Positions 41,263-50,848 of a stretch of 64,000 nucleotides of DNA are shown in pieces; within the stretch, counting starts at the first letter, position 1; every line of letters starts with the position of its first letter. The DNA is taken from positions 96,455 to 160,454 of the forward strand of contig NZ_VUKF01000004.1 in assembly GCF_009193185.1 (NCBI RefSeq), read 5' to 3'. The stretch is from Georgenia thermotolerans (GTDB lineage: Bacteria > Actinomycetota > Actinomycetes > Actinomycetales > Actinomycetaceae). The position numbers and the translations under genes are program-made. Below the pieces are notes generated by a model, which was not told the DNA's origin, searched no databases, and saw only the letters and a program-made list of their open reading frames with translations.

Positions 41263-43089
41263 TCAGGCCTCAGCCTGCCGTCGGGCTGCTTCCCGTCCCG
41301 CGAGGTAGCCGAACACCAGCCCGAGCGAGATGGTGCCGCCGGCGCCTCCGTAGAACCCCTTCGTGGGTGCACCACCGGCGTTGCCGGCGGCGTAGAGACC
41401 CGGGATGACCTCGCCCCCGGTGTTCAGCGCGCGGCCGAGCGCGTCGGTCCGCGGGCCACCCACGGTGCCCAGCGCGCTGGCCTCGACCTTGAGCGCGTAG
41501 AACGGCGCCTTGTCCACGGGCCCCAGGACGCTCGACCGCGGGCTCTTCAGCACCGGACGGATGATCCGTGCCAGGGGCCCGACCACCATCGAACGCACGC
41601 GCTCGGGGTCGTTCTTCTGCGCCACCCGTCCGGCGAGCTTGCTCACGACCGGCCCGATCGTCGCGGCAATACCGTTCCGGGCCTTGGCGGTGAGGGCGGG
41701 GAACCGGGCGTCCGGCGAGAGCTTGCCCAACCGGGGGTAGAACGCACCGAAGTAGCGGTCGAACAAGGTCTCGCCGCGGTGGAACTGCGGGTCTCGGGCC
41801 CGGGCGGCGTCGGGGTTGAACCGGTCGACGGTGCGGAGCAGCCCCACCTCGTCGACCCCGATCTTCCCCGCCAGGTCCGCCAGGGTGTCGGCGCGGTGCA
41901 GGTAGTCGGGGACCGCCCCGCCCGGCGTGACGCCGAAGATCCCGAACTTCTCCCAGTAGTTCTGGTCGAAGATCAGCCACGCCGTGGCGTTCGGCATGGT
42001 GCCGGTCTCCGGGTCGATCTCGCGCATGATCTGGCCGAACTGGTCGTAGGCCAGGGCCTCGTTCGCGAAGCGTTCGCCCTTGCTGTTCACCATGATGCTG
42101 TGGGGCAGGGCGCGCTCGCCGAGGAAGACACGGGCGAGCGGGCGGCCCTCCAGCTCCTCGCCGGGCAGCTGCACGCCCGGCATCCACCAGGCGTCCTCCA
42201 TGCCTGTCAGGTCGGCGCCGACCTCCTGGGCCAGCTGCACCGCAATGCCGTTGTGGCCCTTCGGGGAGACCTGCACGCCGAACGGGCCGCCGAGGTAGGT
42301 CGAGGTGTGCTCGGGCGAGCTCTCGAACCCGCCGCTGGCCAGCAGCACGCCCCTGGTGGCCCGCACCGTGTGCTCGACGCCATCGGCCTCGACGACGACG
42401 CCGCGCACCTGCGAGTCCTCGATGACGAGTCGGGTGGCGGGCGCCTCGACGCGGACGTCGACGCCGTTGCGCAGGCCCGCCTCGAGCAGCGCGCCGACCA
42501 GGGCCGGTCCGGCGAGCCAGACGTCGTCGATGCCGATCCCGCCCAGGAGCCAGAACGGGAGCGGGTTCTTCGCCATGCCGGTGGTCAGGGCCGGGCGCAC
42601 GTACTTCGCTGCCCTGCCCAGGCCCTTCGGGGAGTAGGGCCCGGGGAACAGCGCGCGACCGACGGACGCGCCGTCGATGTCGGAGCGGTAGTCGGGCCAG
42701 ATCGTCGGGATCCACCCGAAGGAGGTGTGCTCCTCGATGAACCTGGCGACGCGGGGTCCGGTCTCGAGGAACTTCTCGACCAGATCGTGGTCGAGGACCT
42801 GGTCGCGCCCCTGGCCGTACATGTAGCGCCGTGCCTGGTCCAGGTCGTCGTCCACCTTCAGCTCCTTGCGCGAGAAGCCGTGGTTGGGGATCCAGGCGGC
42901 CCCGGCGGAGATCCCCGTGGCGCCGCCCACCAGTTCCCGGGACTCGACGACCAGGACGCGTGCCCCCTCCTTCGCGGCGGTCAGCGCCGCCGTCAGGCCT
43001 GCGCCACCGGACCCGACGATCACCACATCGACCTCGTCCGGGATGCCCTCCTGGGCGACCGATCCGATGGAGCCAGCTGCGAACCTCAT
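41263..43089 (-). CDS. FAD-binding dehydrogenase, 3-ketosteroid delta1-dehydrogenase / fumarate-reductase-like
   Basis: A 608-residue flavoprotein from ATG 43089 (GGAGG 8 bases upstream). N-terminal Rossmann fingerprint GSGGAG at 26-31, and a conserved GGATGISAGAAWIPN stretch at the flavin. A C-terminal motif GLYAAGNAGGAPTKGFYGGAGGTISLGLVFGYLAG closes the FAD domain. This layout is that of KstD and related FAD_binding_2 dehydrogenases, which introduce a double bond into steroid rings or similar ketones. No steroid genes are nearby, so the substrate is open. A palindrome-like CGATACGTATGCATCG lies at 43139-43154 upstream. Confidence 0.85.
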   Translation of the reverse strand: MRFAAGSIGSVAQEGIPDEVDVVIVGSGGAGLTAALTAAKEGARVLVVESRELVGGATGISAGAAWIPNHGFSRKELKVDDDLDQARRYMYGQGRDQVLDHDLVEKFLETGPRVARFIEEHTSFGWIPTIWPDYRSDIDGASVGRALFPGPYSPKGLGRAAKYVRPALTTGMAKNPLPFWLLGGIGIDDVWLAGPALVGALLEAGLRNGVDVRVEAPATRLVIEDSQVRGVVVEADGVEHTVRATRGVLLASGGFESSPEHTSTYLGGPFGVQVSPKGHNGIAVQLAQEVGADLTGMEDAWWMPGVQLPGEELEGRPLARVFLGERALPHSIMVNSKGERFANEALAYDQFGQIMREIDPETGTMPNATAWLIFDQNYWEKFGIFGVTPGGAVPDYLHRADTLADLAGKIGVDEVGLLRTVDRFNPDAARARDPQFHRGETLFDRYFGAFYPRLGKLSPDARFPALTAKARNGIAATIGPVVSKLAGRVAQKNDPERVRSMVVGPLARIIRPVLKSPRSSVLGPVDKAPFYALKVEASALGTVGGPRTDALGRALNTGGEVIPGLYAAGNAGGAPTKGFYGGAGGTISLGLVFGYLAGREAARRQAEA

Positions 43090-43328
43090 GACACTTCCCT
43101 CCCAACTGGCCGGCATGACACCGGCCACACGGCCGCAGTCGATACGTATGCATCGATCTACCCGGGGCAACTCCGACCTCTCCAGGGGAATTCCCGACGC
43201 CGCTTCTCCGTATGAGTGGGCTCGGCCACAGCATCGAGGTCTCGCAGAACAGGTGCCGACCCCCGGCTGGCTGGTGCTCGCGGGCGACGGCCGCCTTGGG
43301 CGTGACGCGGGCTGCCTGAGTGCTTCCA
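43090..43328. other. Non-coding interval upstream of the flavoprotein and downstream of tRNA-Pro
   Basis: About 240 bases. It holds a partial palindrome CGATACGTATGCATCG at 43139-43154, which could be an operator or promoter for the flavoprotein gene. Nothing else was recognised. Confidence 0.45.
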
Positions 43329-43377
43329 GCACGCCGAAAGGGCCGCCCCGGAAACTCCGGAACGGCCCTTGGCGTGC
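43329..43377 (-). terminator. Terminator of tRNA-Pro
   Basis: A long hairpin: GCACGCC (43329-43335) pairs with GGCGTGC (43371-43377), and AAGGGCCG (43338-43345) with CGGCCCTT (43363-43370), with CCGGA/TCCGG inside. On the minus strand the 5' arm begins 13 bases after the tRNA. Confidence 0.8.
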
Positions 43378-43389
43378 GGCTCTACAGTG

Positions 43390-43463
43390 TCGGGCTGGCG
43401 GGATTTGAACCCACGACCCCCTGACCCCCAGTCAGGTGCGCTACCAAGCTGCGCCACAGCCCG
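43390..43463 (-). tRNA. tRNA-Pro (anticodon GGG)
   Basis: A 74-base cloverleaf on the minus strand: acceptor CGGGCTG / CAGCCCG with discriminator A, anticodon stem CCTGA / TCAGG, loop CTGGGGG with anticodon GGG at 43429-43427, and T loop GTTCAAATC. The 3' CCA is not encoded. A hairpin terminator follows. Confidence 0.95.
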
Positions 43464-43567
43464 TTGTCCGGCGAACCGGACTCCGAAAGGTTACCCCAGC
43501 GCACCCGGTGCGACCGAATCCGGCCGGCTGTGACGGTCGCCTCACCCGCCCCCCACCGCCCGGCTGC

Positions 43568-43732
43568 CTACTTGTCGGCGCCCGTGTCGGCGTCCTCCTC
43601 GCCCTCGAAGGTGCTGCTCTTGCCGGCGCCGAGGCCGGCACCCGTCTCCGGGTTGGGCACGTCGCTGTCCTCCTTGACGTGCCGGCCGTGCTTACGGGGC
43701 TCCTCGGTGGGGTTCTGGTCCTGCTCGCTCAC
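43568..43732 (-). CDS. Small acidic hydrophilic protein of unknown function
   Basis: A 54-residue protein. GTG 43732 is preferred because AGGAGG lies 7 bases upstream. It is rich in Glu, Asp, Gly and Lys (EEPRKHGRHVKEDSDVPNPETG, then a Gly/Ala stretch and an acidic end), with no membrane segment or Cys, and is probably disordered. It stands alone between tRNA-Pro and a membrane-protein gene. No family was recognised. Confidence 0.65.
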   Translation of the reverse strand: MSEQDQNPTEEPRKHGRHVKEDSDVPNPETGAGLGAGKSSTFEGEEDADTGADK

Positions 43733-43825
43733 AGTCGTTCCTCCTGGTTCGACGGACAAGCTCCCAGTCTGGGTGGGGCCGCCGGAGGCGGCAACGGCAA
43801 CCCGAGGCGGCGGGATGCGAAGCCG

Positions 43826-44971
43826 CTACGCCGGCGCCCCGGCGACCCGCTGCAGCCGCCGCAGCTCCGCCCCCGTCACACCCAGCGCCGCCACTGCCAG
43901 CAGCAGCCCGGCGGAGGCCAGCCACGGCTCGACCCGGTACAGCGCCACCTGGGTGAGCAGCAGCGTCACCAGCACCGCGCCGCGCAGCCACCGGAACGCG
44001 GCGTACCGGTCCGTCGGCAGCAGCAGCCAGCCACGCGCGGCCACGACGAGCGTGAGCGCCGTCGCGCCCAGCACCCCGGCCTCGACCCAGCCGGGCGCCG
44101 TCTGCCCCTGGGCGCGGTGCACCATGAGCGTGGCCGGGGCCCCGGCGAGCAGCACGAGCAGCAGCACGCCGGTGAGCGCCGTCGACCACCGCCGGCGCAC
44201 CACGCCGTGCAGCAGCGCCCGCAGCCGCTGACGGGCGGCGTCGACGGGGTCCAGGACCTCTTCCTCGTCGTCGGGGATGGCGCGCAGGAGGGCGGCCGTC
44301 TCCGCCCAGCCGCGCGCGCCCCGCCCGCGGGCGAGCAGGTCCTCCGCGACCGCGCGGCGCCGCTGGCTCAACCCGCCGACCAGGCCGGAGACGGCGTGGT
44401 CGGCGGCCGCGGCGAGGTGCTCGCGGCGGTGGTGCACGCGCCGGCCGTGCAGCACGTCCGCCCACACCATGAGCAGCACGAGGGTGACGTACATGATCAT
44501 CGGGGCGGGCGCGTAGAAGTAGTCGTTGTCCTGGGTGAGGAACTTGCCCACCTCGTCGATGAACAGACCGAAGCCGATGCCGCCGGTCAGCGCCACGAGC
44601 GGGCGGACCACCGGCCCGGCGAAGGACAGCGCTAGCACGACCGCCACCGCCAGGAACAGCCCGCCCCACAGCACGTGGGCGACGTGCAGCCCGCCGCCGC
44701 CCACCTGCGGGAAGCCGGCCAGCTGCAGGAACGCCCGGGTGACGACCACGGTGAGCACCGTGGTGACGACGAACCCGGTGACGTGCGCCGTCGCCTCGGG
44801 GTCCCGCGGCAGGCCCCACCGCAGCAGCCGACCGGGCCGCTCGGGGGCGCGCCGCAGCGGGGCGTGCTCACGCCCCGGTCGCCCGGACTCCTCCCCCGGC
44901 CGGCCGCGCACGGACTCCTCGGGGGCGGCCACCGGCCGCTCCCCCGCCGCGCGGCGCCGGGGCCTGGGCAT
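43826..44971 (-). CDS. Conserved actinobacterial multi-pass membrane protein
   Basis: A 381-residue protein whose ATG shares one base with the der stop (TGATG), so it is coupled to der. After a basic, Arg/Pro-rich 60-residue head there are about four hydrophobic helices (about 65-170), a cytoplasmic charged region (about 170-250) and four more helices (about 255-365). The motif GFGLFIDEVGKFLTQDNDYFY near 135-155 is distinctive. No functional family was recognised. Confidence 0.75.
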   Translation of the reverse strand: MPRPRRRAAGERPVAAPEESVRGRPGEESGRPGREHAPLRRAPERPGRLLRWGLPRDPEATAHVTGFVVTTVLTVVVTRAFLQLAGFPQVGGGGLHVAHVLWGGLFLAVAVVLALSFAGPVVRPLVALTGGIGFGLFIDEVGKFLTQDNDYFYAPAPMIMYVTLVLLMVWADVLHGRRVHHRREHLAAAADHAVSGLVGGLSQRRRAVAEDLLARGRGARGWAETAALLRAIPDDEEEVLDPVDAARQRLRALLHGVVRRRWSTALTGVLLLVLLAGAPATLMVHRAQGQTAPGWVEAGVLGATALTLVVAARGWLLLPTDRYAAFRWLRGAVLVTLLLTQVALYRVEPWLASAGLLLAVAALGVTGAELRRLQRVAGAPA

Positions 44972-46497
44972 CAGCGCCGCCGCTTCTCCCGCACCCGCAC
45001 GCTGATCTCGATCGGGGAGCCGGTGAACCCGAAGCTCTCCCGCAGCCGGTTCTCGATGAACCGCCGGTACCCCGCCTCGATGAACCCGGTGGCGAAGATG
45101 ACGAACCGCGGCGGCCGGTTGGAGACCTGGGTGGCGAAGAGGATGCGCGGCTGCTTCCCGCCGCGCACCGGGTGCGGGTGCCCCGCCGTCAGCTCGCCCA
45201 GGAAGGCGTTGAGCCGGCCGGTGGGGATGCGGGTGTCCCAGGAGTCCAGCGCCGTCTCCAGGGCCCGCACCAGCCGGTTGGTGTGCCAGCCGGTCTTGGC
45301 CGAGACGTTGATCCGCGGCGCCCACTGCACCTGGACCAGGTCGAGCTCGATCTCGCGCTCGAGGAAGGGCCGGCGGTCCTCGTCCATGAGGTCCCACTTG
45401 TTGTAGGCGACGACCAGTGCCCGGCCCGAGTCGATCACCTGCTGGATCACCCGGGTGTCCTGCTCGGTCATCGGCACCGAGGCGTCGACGAGGACGACGG
45501 CGACCTCGGCCTTCTCCAGCGCGGCCTGGGTGCGCAGCGAGGCGTAGAAGTCCGCGCCGGAGGTCTGGTGCACGCGGCGGCGGATGCCGGCGGTGTCGAC
45601 GAACCACCACGGCTTGCCGCCCAGCTCGATCAGCTCGTCGACGGGGTCGCGGGTGGTGCCGGCGGTCTCGTGGACGACGACGCGCTCGGCGCCGGCGAGC
45701 TGGTTGAGCAGGGAGGACTTGCCCACGTTGGGCCGGCCCACCAGCGCCACCCGGCGCGGCCCGCCCTCGGGCAGCTTGCCGGCGACGGCGGAGACCTCGG
45801 GCAGGACGGCCATGGCGGCGTCGAGCACGTCGCCCGACCCGCGCCCGTGCAGCGCCGAGACGGGATAGGGCTCCCCCAGCCCCAGCGACCACAGCATGGC
45901 CGCGTCGGCCTCCTGCATCGGGGAGTCGACCTTGTTCGCGACGAGCACGACGGGCTTGCCCGAGCGGCGCAGCAGGCGGACCACCCGCTCGTCGGTGTCG
46001 GTGGGCCCGACGGTGGCGTCGACGACGAACATCACGGCGTCGGCGAGCTCGACGGCGGCCTCGGCCTGCTCGGCCACGCGGGCGTCGATGCCGGCGACGT
46101 CGACCTCCCACCCGCCGGTGTCCACGAGGGTGAAGTGGCGCCCGGCCCACTCCGCGGGGTAGCTGACCCGGTCGCGGGTGACGCCGGGGGTGTCCTGGAC
46201 GACGGCCTCGCGCCGGCCCAGGATGCGGTTGACCAGGGTGGACTTGCCCACGTTGGGACGGCCGACGACGGCGAGGACGGGCAGCCCGGCCCGCTCCCCC
46301 GGCGCCTCGGCGGGCTCGGCGCCCTCGAGGACGACGAGGTCCTCCTCCTCCAGGACGTAGTCGGCCAGGCCGGCGCGCAGCGCCTCGGCGCGGCGGTCCT
46401 CCTCGGCCTCCTCCGCGGCGATCTGCTCGGCGGTACGCAGGTCCTCCGCCTCGGCGGGGTCGGCGAGGTTCGGCTCGCGCGCGGGATCGGTGCTCAT
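44971..46497 (-). CDS. der: Ribosome-assembly GTPase Der (EngA)
   Basis: 508 residues from ATG 46497; an ATG at 46506 overlapping the plsC stop (ATGA) is an equally reasonable start. Two GTPase domains in tandem are clear: first P-loop GRPNVGKS at 79-86, second GRPNVGKS near 248, with DTPG/DTAG, NKVD and NKWD motifs. They are followed by the KH-like C-terminal domain ([29 protein letters not shown]). It acts in 50S ribosome maturation. The 70-residue acidic N-terminal extension is typical of actinobacteria. Confidence 0.97.
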   Translation of the reverse strand: MSTDPAREPNLADPAEAEDLRTAEQIAAEEAEEDRRAEALRAGLADYVLEEEDLVVLEGAEPAEAPGERAGLPVLAVVGRPNVGKSTLVNRILGRREAVVQDTPGVTRDRVSYPAEWAGRHFTLVDTGGWEVDVAGIDARVAEQAEAAVELADAVMFVVDATVGPTDTDERVVRLLRRSGKPVVLVANKVDSPMQEADAAMLWSLGLGEPYPVSALHGRGSGDVLDAAMAVLPEVSAVAGKLPEGGPRRVALVGRPNVGKSSLLNQLAGAERVVVHETAGTTRDPVDELIELGGKPWWFVDTAGIRRRVHQTSGADFYASLRTQAALEKAEVAVVLVDASVPMTEQDTRVIQQVIDSGRALVVAYNKWDLMDEDRRPFLEREIELDLVQVQWAPRINVSAKTGWHTNRLVRALETALDSWDTRIPTGRLNAFLGELTAGHPHPVRGGKQPRILFATQVSNRPPRFVIFATGFIEAGYRRFIENRLRESFGFTGSPIEISVRVREKRRR

Positions 46498-46502
46498 GGG
46501 TC

Positions 46503-47240
46503 TCATTCTTCCTTGTCGGTGGCCACGGGGCCGACCGGGTCCTGCGCGGAGGCCGGCAGCGGCACCCCGGTGAGGGCGACGGCGGCGGCGACGTGGGCGG
46601 CGAGCCCGGCGCCGATCCCGTCCATGGCGCGGGCCAGGCGCTCGCGCCGGCTGACGCCGTCGGGCAGGGCCAGGTCGAGCGGCTTGCCGAAGGCCACGTG
46701 GAGCTTGGCGCGCGGCGGCGGGACGTAGCCGCGCTTGTCGCCGGTGCGGCGGGTGCCCAGGACGGCGGCGGGCACCACCGGGGCGCCGGAGTTGACGGCG
46801 AGCCAGGCGACGCCGGCGCGGACCTCGCTGACGTCGCCGCGCCCGCGGGTGCCCTCGGGGAAGATGCCCACGACGCGGCCCTCGTCGAGCAGCGCCTTGC
46901 CGACGGCCAGCGCGGCCCGGCCGGAGGCGCGGTCCACCGGGATCTGCCCGGCCCAGGTCATGAGGAAGCCGATCGTGGAGTCGAAGAACTCCTGCTTGAC
47001 CAGCACGTGGGAGCCGCGCGGCAGGGCGCCGTGCAGCACCGGCCCGTCGACGATGCCGGTGTGGTTCGAGGCGATGATCACCGGGCCGGTGGCCGGGACG
47101 TTCTCGGCGCCGTGCACGGTGGTGTTCCACCACACGTGGTCGAGCACCCAGCCCACGCGGCGGGACCAGGTCGGTCCCCAGCGGTAGATGTCCTCCGGGC
47201 GCACCCGCTGCCCACGGGTCGCGCCGGTGGCGGCGCCCAT
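46503..47240 (-). CDS. plsC: 1-acyl-sn-glycerol-3-phosphate acyltransferase
   Basis: A 245-residue membrane-associated acyltransferase. Catalytic HX4D is H60-TGIV-D65 and the phosphate-binding motif is FPEGTR at 127-132. It acylates lysophosphatidic acid in phospholipid synthesis. The ATG at 47240 shares a base with the cmk stop (TGATG). The gene is in the usual place between cmk and der. Confidence 0.92.
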   Translation of the reverse strand: MGAATGATRGQRVRPEDIYRWGPTWSRRVGWVLDHVWWNTTVHGAENVPATGPVIIASNHTGIVDGPVLHGALPRGSHVLVKQEFFDSTIGFLMTWAGQIPVDRASGRAALAVGKALLDEGRVVGIFPEGTRGRGDVSEVRAGVAWLAVNSGAPVVPAAVLGTRRTGDKRGYVPPPRAKLHVAFGKPLDLALPDGVSRRERLARAMDGIGAGLAAHVAAAVALTGVPLPASAQDPVGPVATDKEE

Positions 47241-47974
47241 CAGCGGGCCTCGCTCACGGCGCGGACCACGCCCAGGACCGCGCGGAAGGTGTCCTCGATG
47301 TCGAAGGCCGAGGTGTCCACGGTGGTGACGCCGTCGGCCGCGGTCATGAAGGTCGAGACGGTGGAGTCCTGCGCGTCGCGGCGCACCACCTCGTCGCGGG
47401 TGGCGGCGATGGCGGCGGCGTCGGCGCTGCCGTGGCGCTCCCGGGCGCGGCGGGCCAGGCGGGCGGCCTCGTCGGCGGTGAGGAGGATGCGCACGTCGGC
47501 GTCGGGGGCGACGACGGTGGTGATGTCGCGGCCCTCGGCGACGATGCCCCGCCCGGCGGAGCGGGTGCCCGGGGCGCCGGACGCCTCGGCGTCGATCTCG
47601 GCGCGCTGGCGGCGGCACAGCTCGGCGCGCACGGCGAGGTTGGTGGCCACGGTGGACACGACGGCCGTCAGTGCGGCCTCGCGGATGGCGGCGGTGATGT
47701 CGGTGCCGGCGCACACCACCCGGGGGTCGGCGGGGTCGGTGACCATCTGCAGCGGCATGGCCTCGACGGCGGCGGCGACCCGGTCGGTGTCGCTGAGATC
47801 GACGCCCTCGTGCTGGCACCACCAGGTGGCCGCGCGGTACATGGCGCCGGTGTCGAGGTAGGCCAGCCCGAGCTCGGCGGCCAGGCGCTTGGAGACGGTG
47901 GACTTGCCGGTCCCCGAGGGCCCGTCGATCGCCACCACGAGCCCGCGCCCGTCGGGCCTGCCTGCCTGCTCCAC
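47240..47974 (-). CDS. cmk: Cytidylate kinase
   Basis: A 244-residue NMP kinase. GTG 47974 with GGAGGAGG 5 bases upstream is preferred; a frame from further upstream would read through the 19-bp repeat array and is unlikely to be real. P-loop GPSGTGKST at 18-26, then [13 protein letters not shown] and the CMP-binding [20 protein letters not shown] segment. It phosphorylates CMP/dCMP. The operon order cmk-plsC-der is conserved. Confidence 0.95.
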   Translation of the reverse strand: MEQAGRPDGRGLVVAIDGPSGTGKSTVSKRLAAELGLAYLDTGAMYRAATWWCQHEGVDLSDTDRVAAAVEAMPLQMVTDPADPRVVCAGTDITAAIREAALTAVVSTVATNLAVRAELCRRQRAEIDAEASGAPGTRSAGRGIVAEGRDITTVVAPDADVRILLTADEAARLARRARERHGSADAAAIAATRDEVVRRDAQDSTVSTFMTAADGVTTVDTSAFDIEDTFRAVLGVVRAVSEAR

Positions 47975-47996
47975 CGTGTCCTCCTCCAAGAAGTGT

Positions 47997-48068
47997 CGTG
48001 AGACGTCAAGTTGTGCGCGAGACGTCAAGTTGTGCGTGAGACGTCAAGTAGTGCGCGAGATGTCACGC
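47997..48068 (+). repeat. 19-bp repeat array A (three full units and a degenerate fourth)
   Basis: Units at 47997-48015, 48016-48034 and 48035-48053 follow the consensus CGCGAGACGTCAAGTTGTG with T/C and T/A variants; a partial unit continues from 48054. They lie between tyrA (stop at 48089) and cmk, and are in forward orientation. Confidence 0.9.
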
Positions 48069-48088
48069 CGCGCCGCCCGCCCGCGGGC

Positions 48089-49231
48089 TCATGCCTCGGC
48101 CCGCCCGCTGGCCACCAGGCGCCATCCGCGCCGGTCGAGCTCGGCCTCCAGCCGGCTCGCGGCGGCCGGGTCGACCGACAGGATCGCCAGGCCCACCGGC
48201 TGCCCGGCCGAGTGCTCCAGGTGCAGGTCCTCGATGTTGACCCCGGCCTCGCCGACCTCGCCGAAGAGGCGGCCGAGCTCGCCGGGCTGGTCGGGCACGA
48301 GCACGCTGACCTCGGCGTAGCGCCGCGGCGCCCCGCCGTGCTTGCCGGGGATGCGGGCGACGCCGGTGTTGCCGGCCGCGACCACCCGGGCGAGCGGCCC
48401 GGCGGCCCCCTCGGTCAGCGGCCCGTCGGCGGCGGCGCGCTCGAGGGCGGCCAGGGCGGTGTCGACGTCCTCGCGCAGCGCCCGCAGCGCGCGGGCCACC
48501 GGCCCGGCGTTGCCGACGAGGATGGCGGCCCACAGCTGCGGGTCGGAGGCGGCGATGCGGGTGACGTCGCGCAGCCCCTGGCCGGCCAGGCCGAGCGCCG
48601 TCTCCGGGGCGTCGCGCAGCCGCGCGGCCACCATCGAGGCGGCCAGCTGGGGCAGGTGGGAGACGAGGGCGACGGCGTCGTCGTGCTCCTGGGCGCCGAG
48701 GGTGGTGGGGGCGGCGCCGACGTCGACGGCGAGGGAGCGCACCGCCAGGACGGCGTCCGGGGTCGAGCGCGGGCCCGGGACGATCACCCAGGGGCGGCCG
48801 ACGAACAGGTCGGCGTCCGCGGCGGCCGCGCCGGACCGCTCCCGGCCGGCCATGGGGTGGGAGCCGACGTACCGGGCGGCGTCGTCGCCGCCGTGGCGCT
48901 CGACGTGGTGGGCCACCCGGGCCTTGACGGAGGCGACGTCGGTGACGACGGCGCCAGGGTGGGCGCGAAGCTGGGCGAGCACGGTGGGGCCGGCGACGTC
49001 GGGCGGGGTGGCGACGACGACGAGGCGCGGGGCGGGGCTGTCGGGGGTGGCCGGCCGGCCGGCGCCCATGTCACGGCCGAGGGCGACGGCGGACGGCGAG
49101 GCGTCCTCGAGCTGGACGTCGACGCCCGCGGCGCTCAGCGCCAGGCCCAGGCTCGCGCCGAGGAGCCCGGTGCCGACCACCCGGACCGGGCCGACCGTGG
49201 CCACAGCAGGGCGAGGCATGTTCTCGGGCAC
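48089..49231 (-). CDS. tyrA: Prephenate dehydrogenase
   Basis: A 380-residue protein from ATG 49231. NAD-binding GTGLLGASLG starts at 20, SHPMAGRE near 125 and SHLPQL near 195 are the prephenate-dehydrogenase active-site motifs, and an ACT domain (about 300-375, VLVPDQPGELGRLFGEVGEAGVNIEDL) follows. It converts prephenate to 4-hydroxyphenylpyruvate for tyrosine; the ACT domain should give feedback control by tyrosine. Confidence 0.94.
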   Translation of the reverse strand: MPENMPRPAVATVGPVRVVGTGLLGASLGLALSAAGVDVQLEDASPSAVALGRDMGAGRPATPDSPAPRLVVVATPPDVAGPTVLAQLRAHPGAVVTDVASVKARVAHHVERHGGDDAARYVGSHPMAGRERSGAAAADADLFVGRPWVIVPGPRSTPDAVLAVRSLAVDVGAAPTTLGAQEHDDAVALVSHLPQLAASMVAARLRDAPETALGLAGQGLRDVTRIAASDPQLWAAILVGNAGPVARALRALREDVDTALAALERAAADGPLTEGAAGPLARVVAAGNTGVARIPGKHGGAPRRYAEVSVLVPDQPGELGRLFGEVGEAGVNIEDLHLEHSAGQPVGLAILSVDPAAASRLEAELDRRGWRLVASGRAEA

Positions 49232-49315
49232 CCGGGCAGACTACCGCCCGGCGCCGTCGCCCCTTGTCCGGGGCCCGTGTGGCGGGGCGTGACGTCCCCC
49301 GCACCCGCCCCCTCC

Positions 49316-49486
49316 GGCGAGACGTCAAGTTGGTCGCGAGACGTCATCTTGGGCGCGCAGGTCGCCCGGCGAAGCGGTCTCACGTCTCGCGCACTACTTG
49401 ACGCCTCGCGCACTGTTTGACGTCTCGCGCACCGTTTGACGTCTCGCGCACTACTTGACGCCTCGCGCACTACTTGACGCCTCGCG
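49316..49486. repeat. 19-bp repeat array B (two forward units, five inverted units)
   Basis: Forward units at 49316-49334 and 49335-49353; then a 27-base degenerate gap; a partial inverted unit at 49381-49391; and five complete inverted units with exact 19-base steps at 49392, 49411, 49430, 49449 and 49468. The array begins 10 bases downstream of the rluB stop. Confidence 0.92.
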
Positions 49487-49496
49487 GCGGGAGGGG

Positions 49497-50249
49497 TCAG
49501 AGGCCGACCTCGCGCATGAGCTGGCCGAGCTCGGTGCCCGCGATCACCCGGGTGCGGCCGGGCTTGAGCGTGCCGAGCCGGACCGGCCCGATGCGGGTGC
49601 GCACCAGGCGGGTGACCGGGTGGCCGACGGCGTCCATGAGCCGGCGGACGATCCGGTTGCGGCCCTCGTGCAGCACGACCTCCACCAGGGAGGCGTCCGC
49701 CGTCGTCTCCTTGACCGTGAAGGCGTCCACCCGCACCGGCCCGTCGTCGAGCTCGACCCCCTGCTTGAGCTTCTGGCCCAGGGACCGCGGCACCCGGCCA
49801 TCGACGGTGGCCAGGTAGGTCTTGAGGACCTCGTAGGAGGGGTGCGCCAAACGGTGGGCCAGCTCGCCGTCGTTGGTCAGCAGGATGAGGCCCTCGGTGT
49901 CGGCGTCGAGGCGCCCGACGTGGAAGAGCCGCTCGGGCCGGTCGGCGACGAACTGGGACAGGCTCGGCCGCCCCCGGTCGTCGTCCATGGTGGAGACCAC
50001 GCCGCGGGGCTTGTTCAGCGCGAGGGTGACGAGGGAGTCGTCGAGCTGGACGCGCAGGCCGTCGACGTGGATGACGGCGCGGGTCGGGTCGACCCGCACG
50101 CCCAGCTCGCGCACCACCTGCCCGTCCACGCTCACCCGGCCGGAGGCGATGATCTCCTCGCAGGCCCGGCGCGAGCCCAGGCCGGCGCCGGCGAGCACCT
50201 TCTGCAGGCGTACGCCGTTCGGGTCGTGCGGGTCGGTGTGGTTGTTCAT
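49497..50249 (-). CDS. rluB: 23S rRNA pseudouridine synthase of the RsuA/RluB/E/F family
   Basis: A 250-residue protein. S4-like RNA-binding domain (about 12-60, RLQKVLAGAGLGSRRACEEII) and catalytic domain with the nucleophile D115 in GRLDADTEGLILLTNDGEL. It isomerises a uridine in rRNA; the RluB assignment is by position next to scpAB, as in most actinobacteria. The start ATG 50249 is 9 bases after the scpB stop. Confidence 0.9.
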   Translation of the reverse strand: MNNHTDPHDPNGVRLQKVLAGAGLGSRRACEEIIASGRVSVDGQVVRELGVRVDPTRAVIHVDGLRVQLDDSLVTLALNKPRGVVSTMDDDRGRPSLSQFVADRPERLFHVGRLDADTEGLILLTNDGELAHRLAHPSYEVLKTYLATVDGRVPRSLGQKLKQGVELDDGPVRVDAFTVKETTADASLVEVVLHEGRNRIVRRLMDAVGHPVTRLVRTRIGPVRLGTLKPGRTRVIAGTELGQLMREVGL

Positions 50250-50257
50250 CACAGCTC

Positions 50258-50848
50258 TCAGTCGACGTCGTCCAGCGCGTCCACCTCGGGGAGGTAGGGC
50301 GCCAGCGGGGGCAGGTCCTCGAGGGCGTCCAGGCCCATCCGCTCGAGGAAGTAGGAGGAGGTGCGGTACAGCATCGCACCCCCCTCCGGGTCGTGGCCCG
50401 CCTCCTCCACCAGGCCGCGGGCGACCAGGGTGCGCACGACGCCGTCGACGTTGACCCCGCGGATCGCGGCGATGCGCCCGCGGGAGACCGGCTGGCGGTA
50501 GGCGATGACGGCGAGGGTCTCCAGGGAGGCCTGGGTGAGGCGGGCGGTCTGCCCGTCGAGCACGAAGCGGCCGACGACGTCGGCGTGGGCGGGGCTGGAG
50601 TAGACCCGCCAGCCGCCGCCGACCTGGCGCAGCTCGAAGCCGCGGGCGCGGGTGCCGCGCTCGCCGCGGTACTCGGCGGCCAGCTCCTCGAGCAGCTCGA
50701 CGACCTGGCCGGTGGGCAGGCCCAGGTTCGAGGCGAGCTGGGCGGCCGGGACCGGCTCGTCGACCACCATGAGCACCGCCTCGAGGGCGGCCAGGTGCGT
50801 CTCGGGCAGGGCGTCGTCGGGGACGGGCTCGTACTGGACGTCGGTCAT
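50258..50848 (-). CDS. scpB: Segregation and condensation protein B
   Basis: A 196-residue protein with tandem winged helices: LAALEAVLMVVDEPVP at the start and the hallmark LTQASLETLAVIAYRQPVSRGRIAAIRGVNVDGVVRTL near 104-140. It is a partner of ScpA in the SMC complex that compacts and segregates chromosomes. Overlaps scpA by 4 bases (ATGA). Confidence 0.96.
   Translation of the reverse strand: MTDVQYEPVPDDALPETHLAALEAVLMVVDEPVPAAQLASNLGLPTGQVVELLEELAAEYRGERGTRARGFELRQVGGGWRVYSSPAHADVVGRFVLDGQTARLTQASLETLAVIAYRQPVSRGRIAAIRGVNVDGVVRTLVARGLVEEAGHDPEGGAMLYRTSSYFLERMGLDALEDLPPLAPYLPEVDALDDVD

Noticed and set aside
49316..49486. CRISPR array at the 19-bp repeats
   Set aside because: Units touch each other directly with no spacers, orientation changes inside the array, and no cas gene is present.
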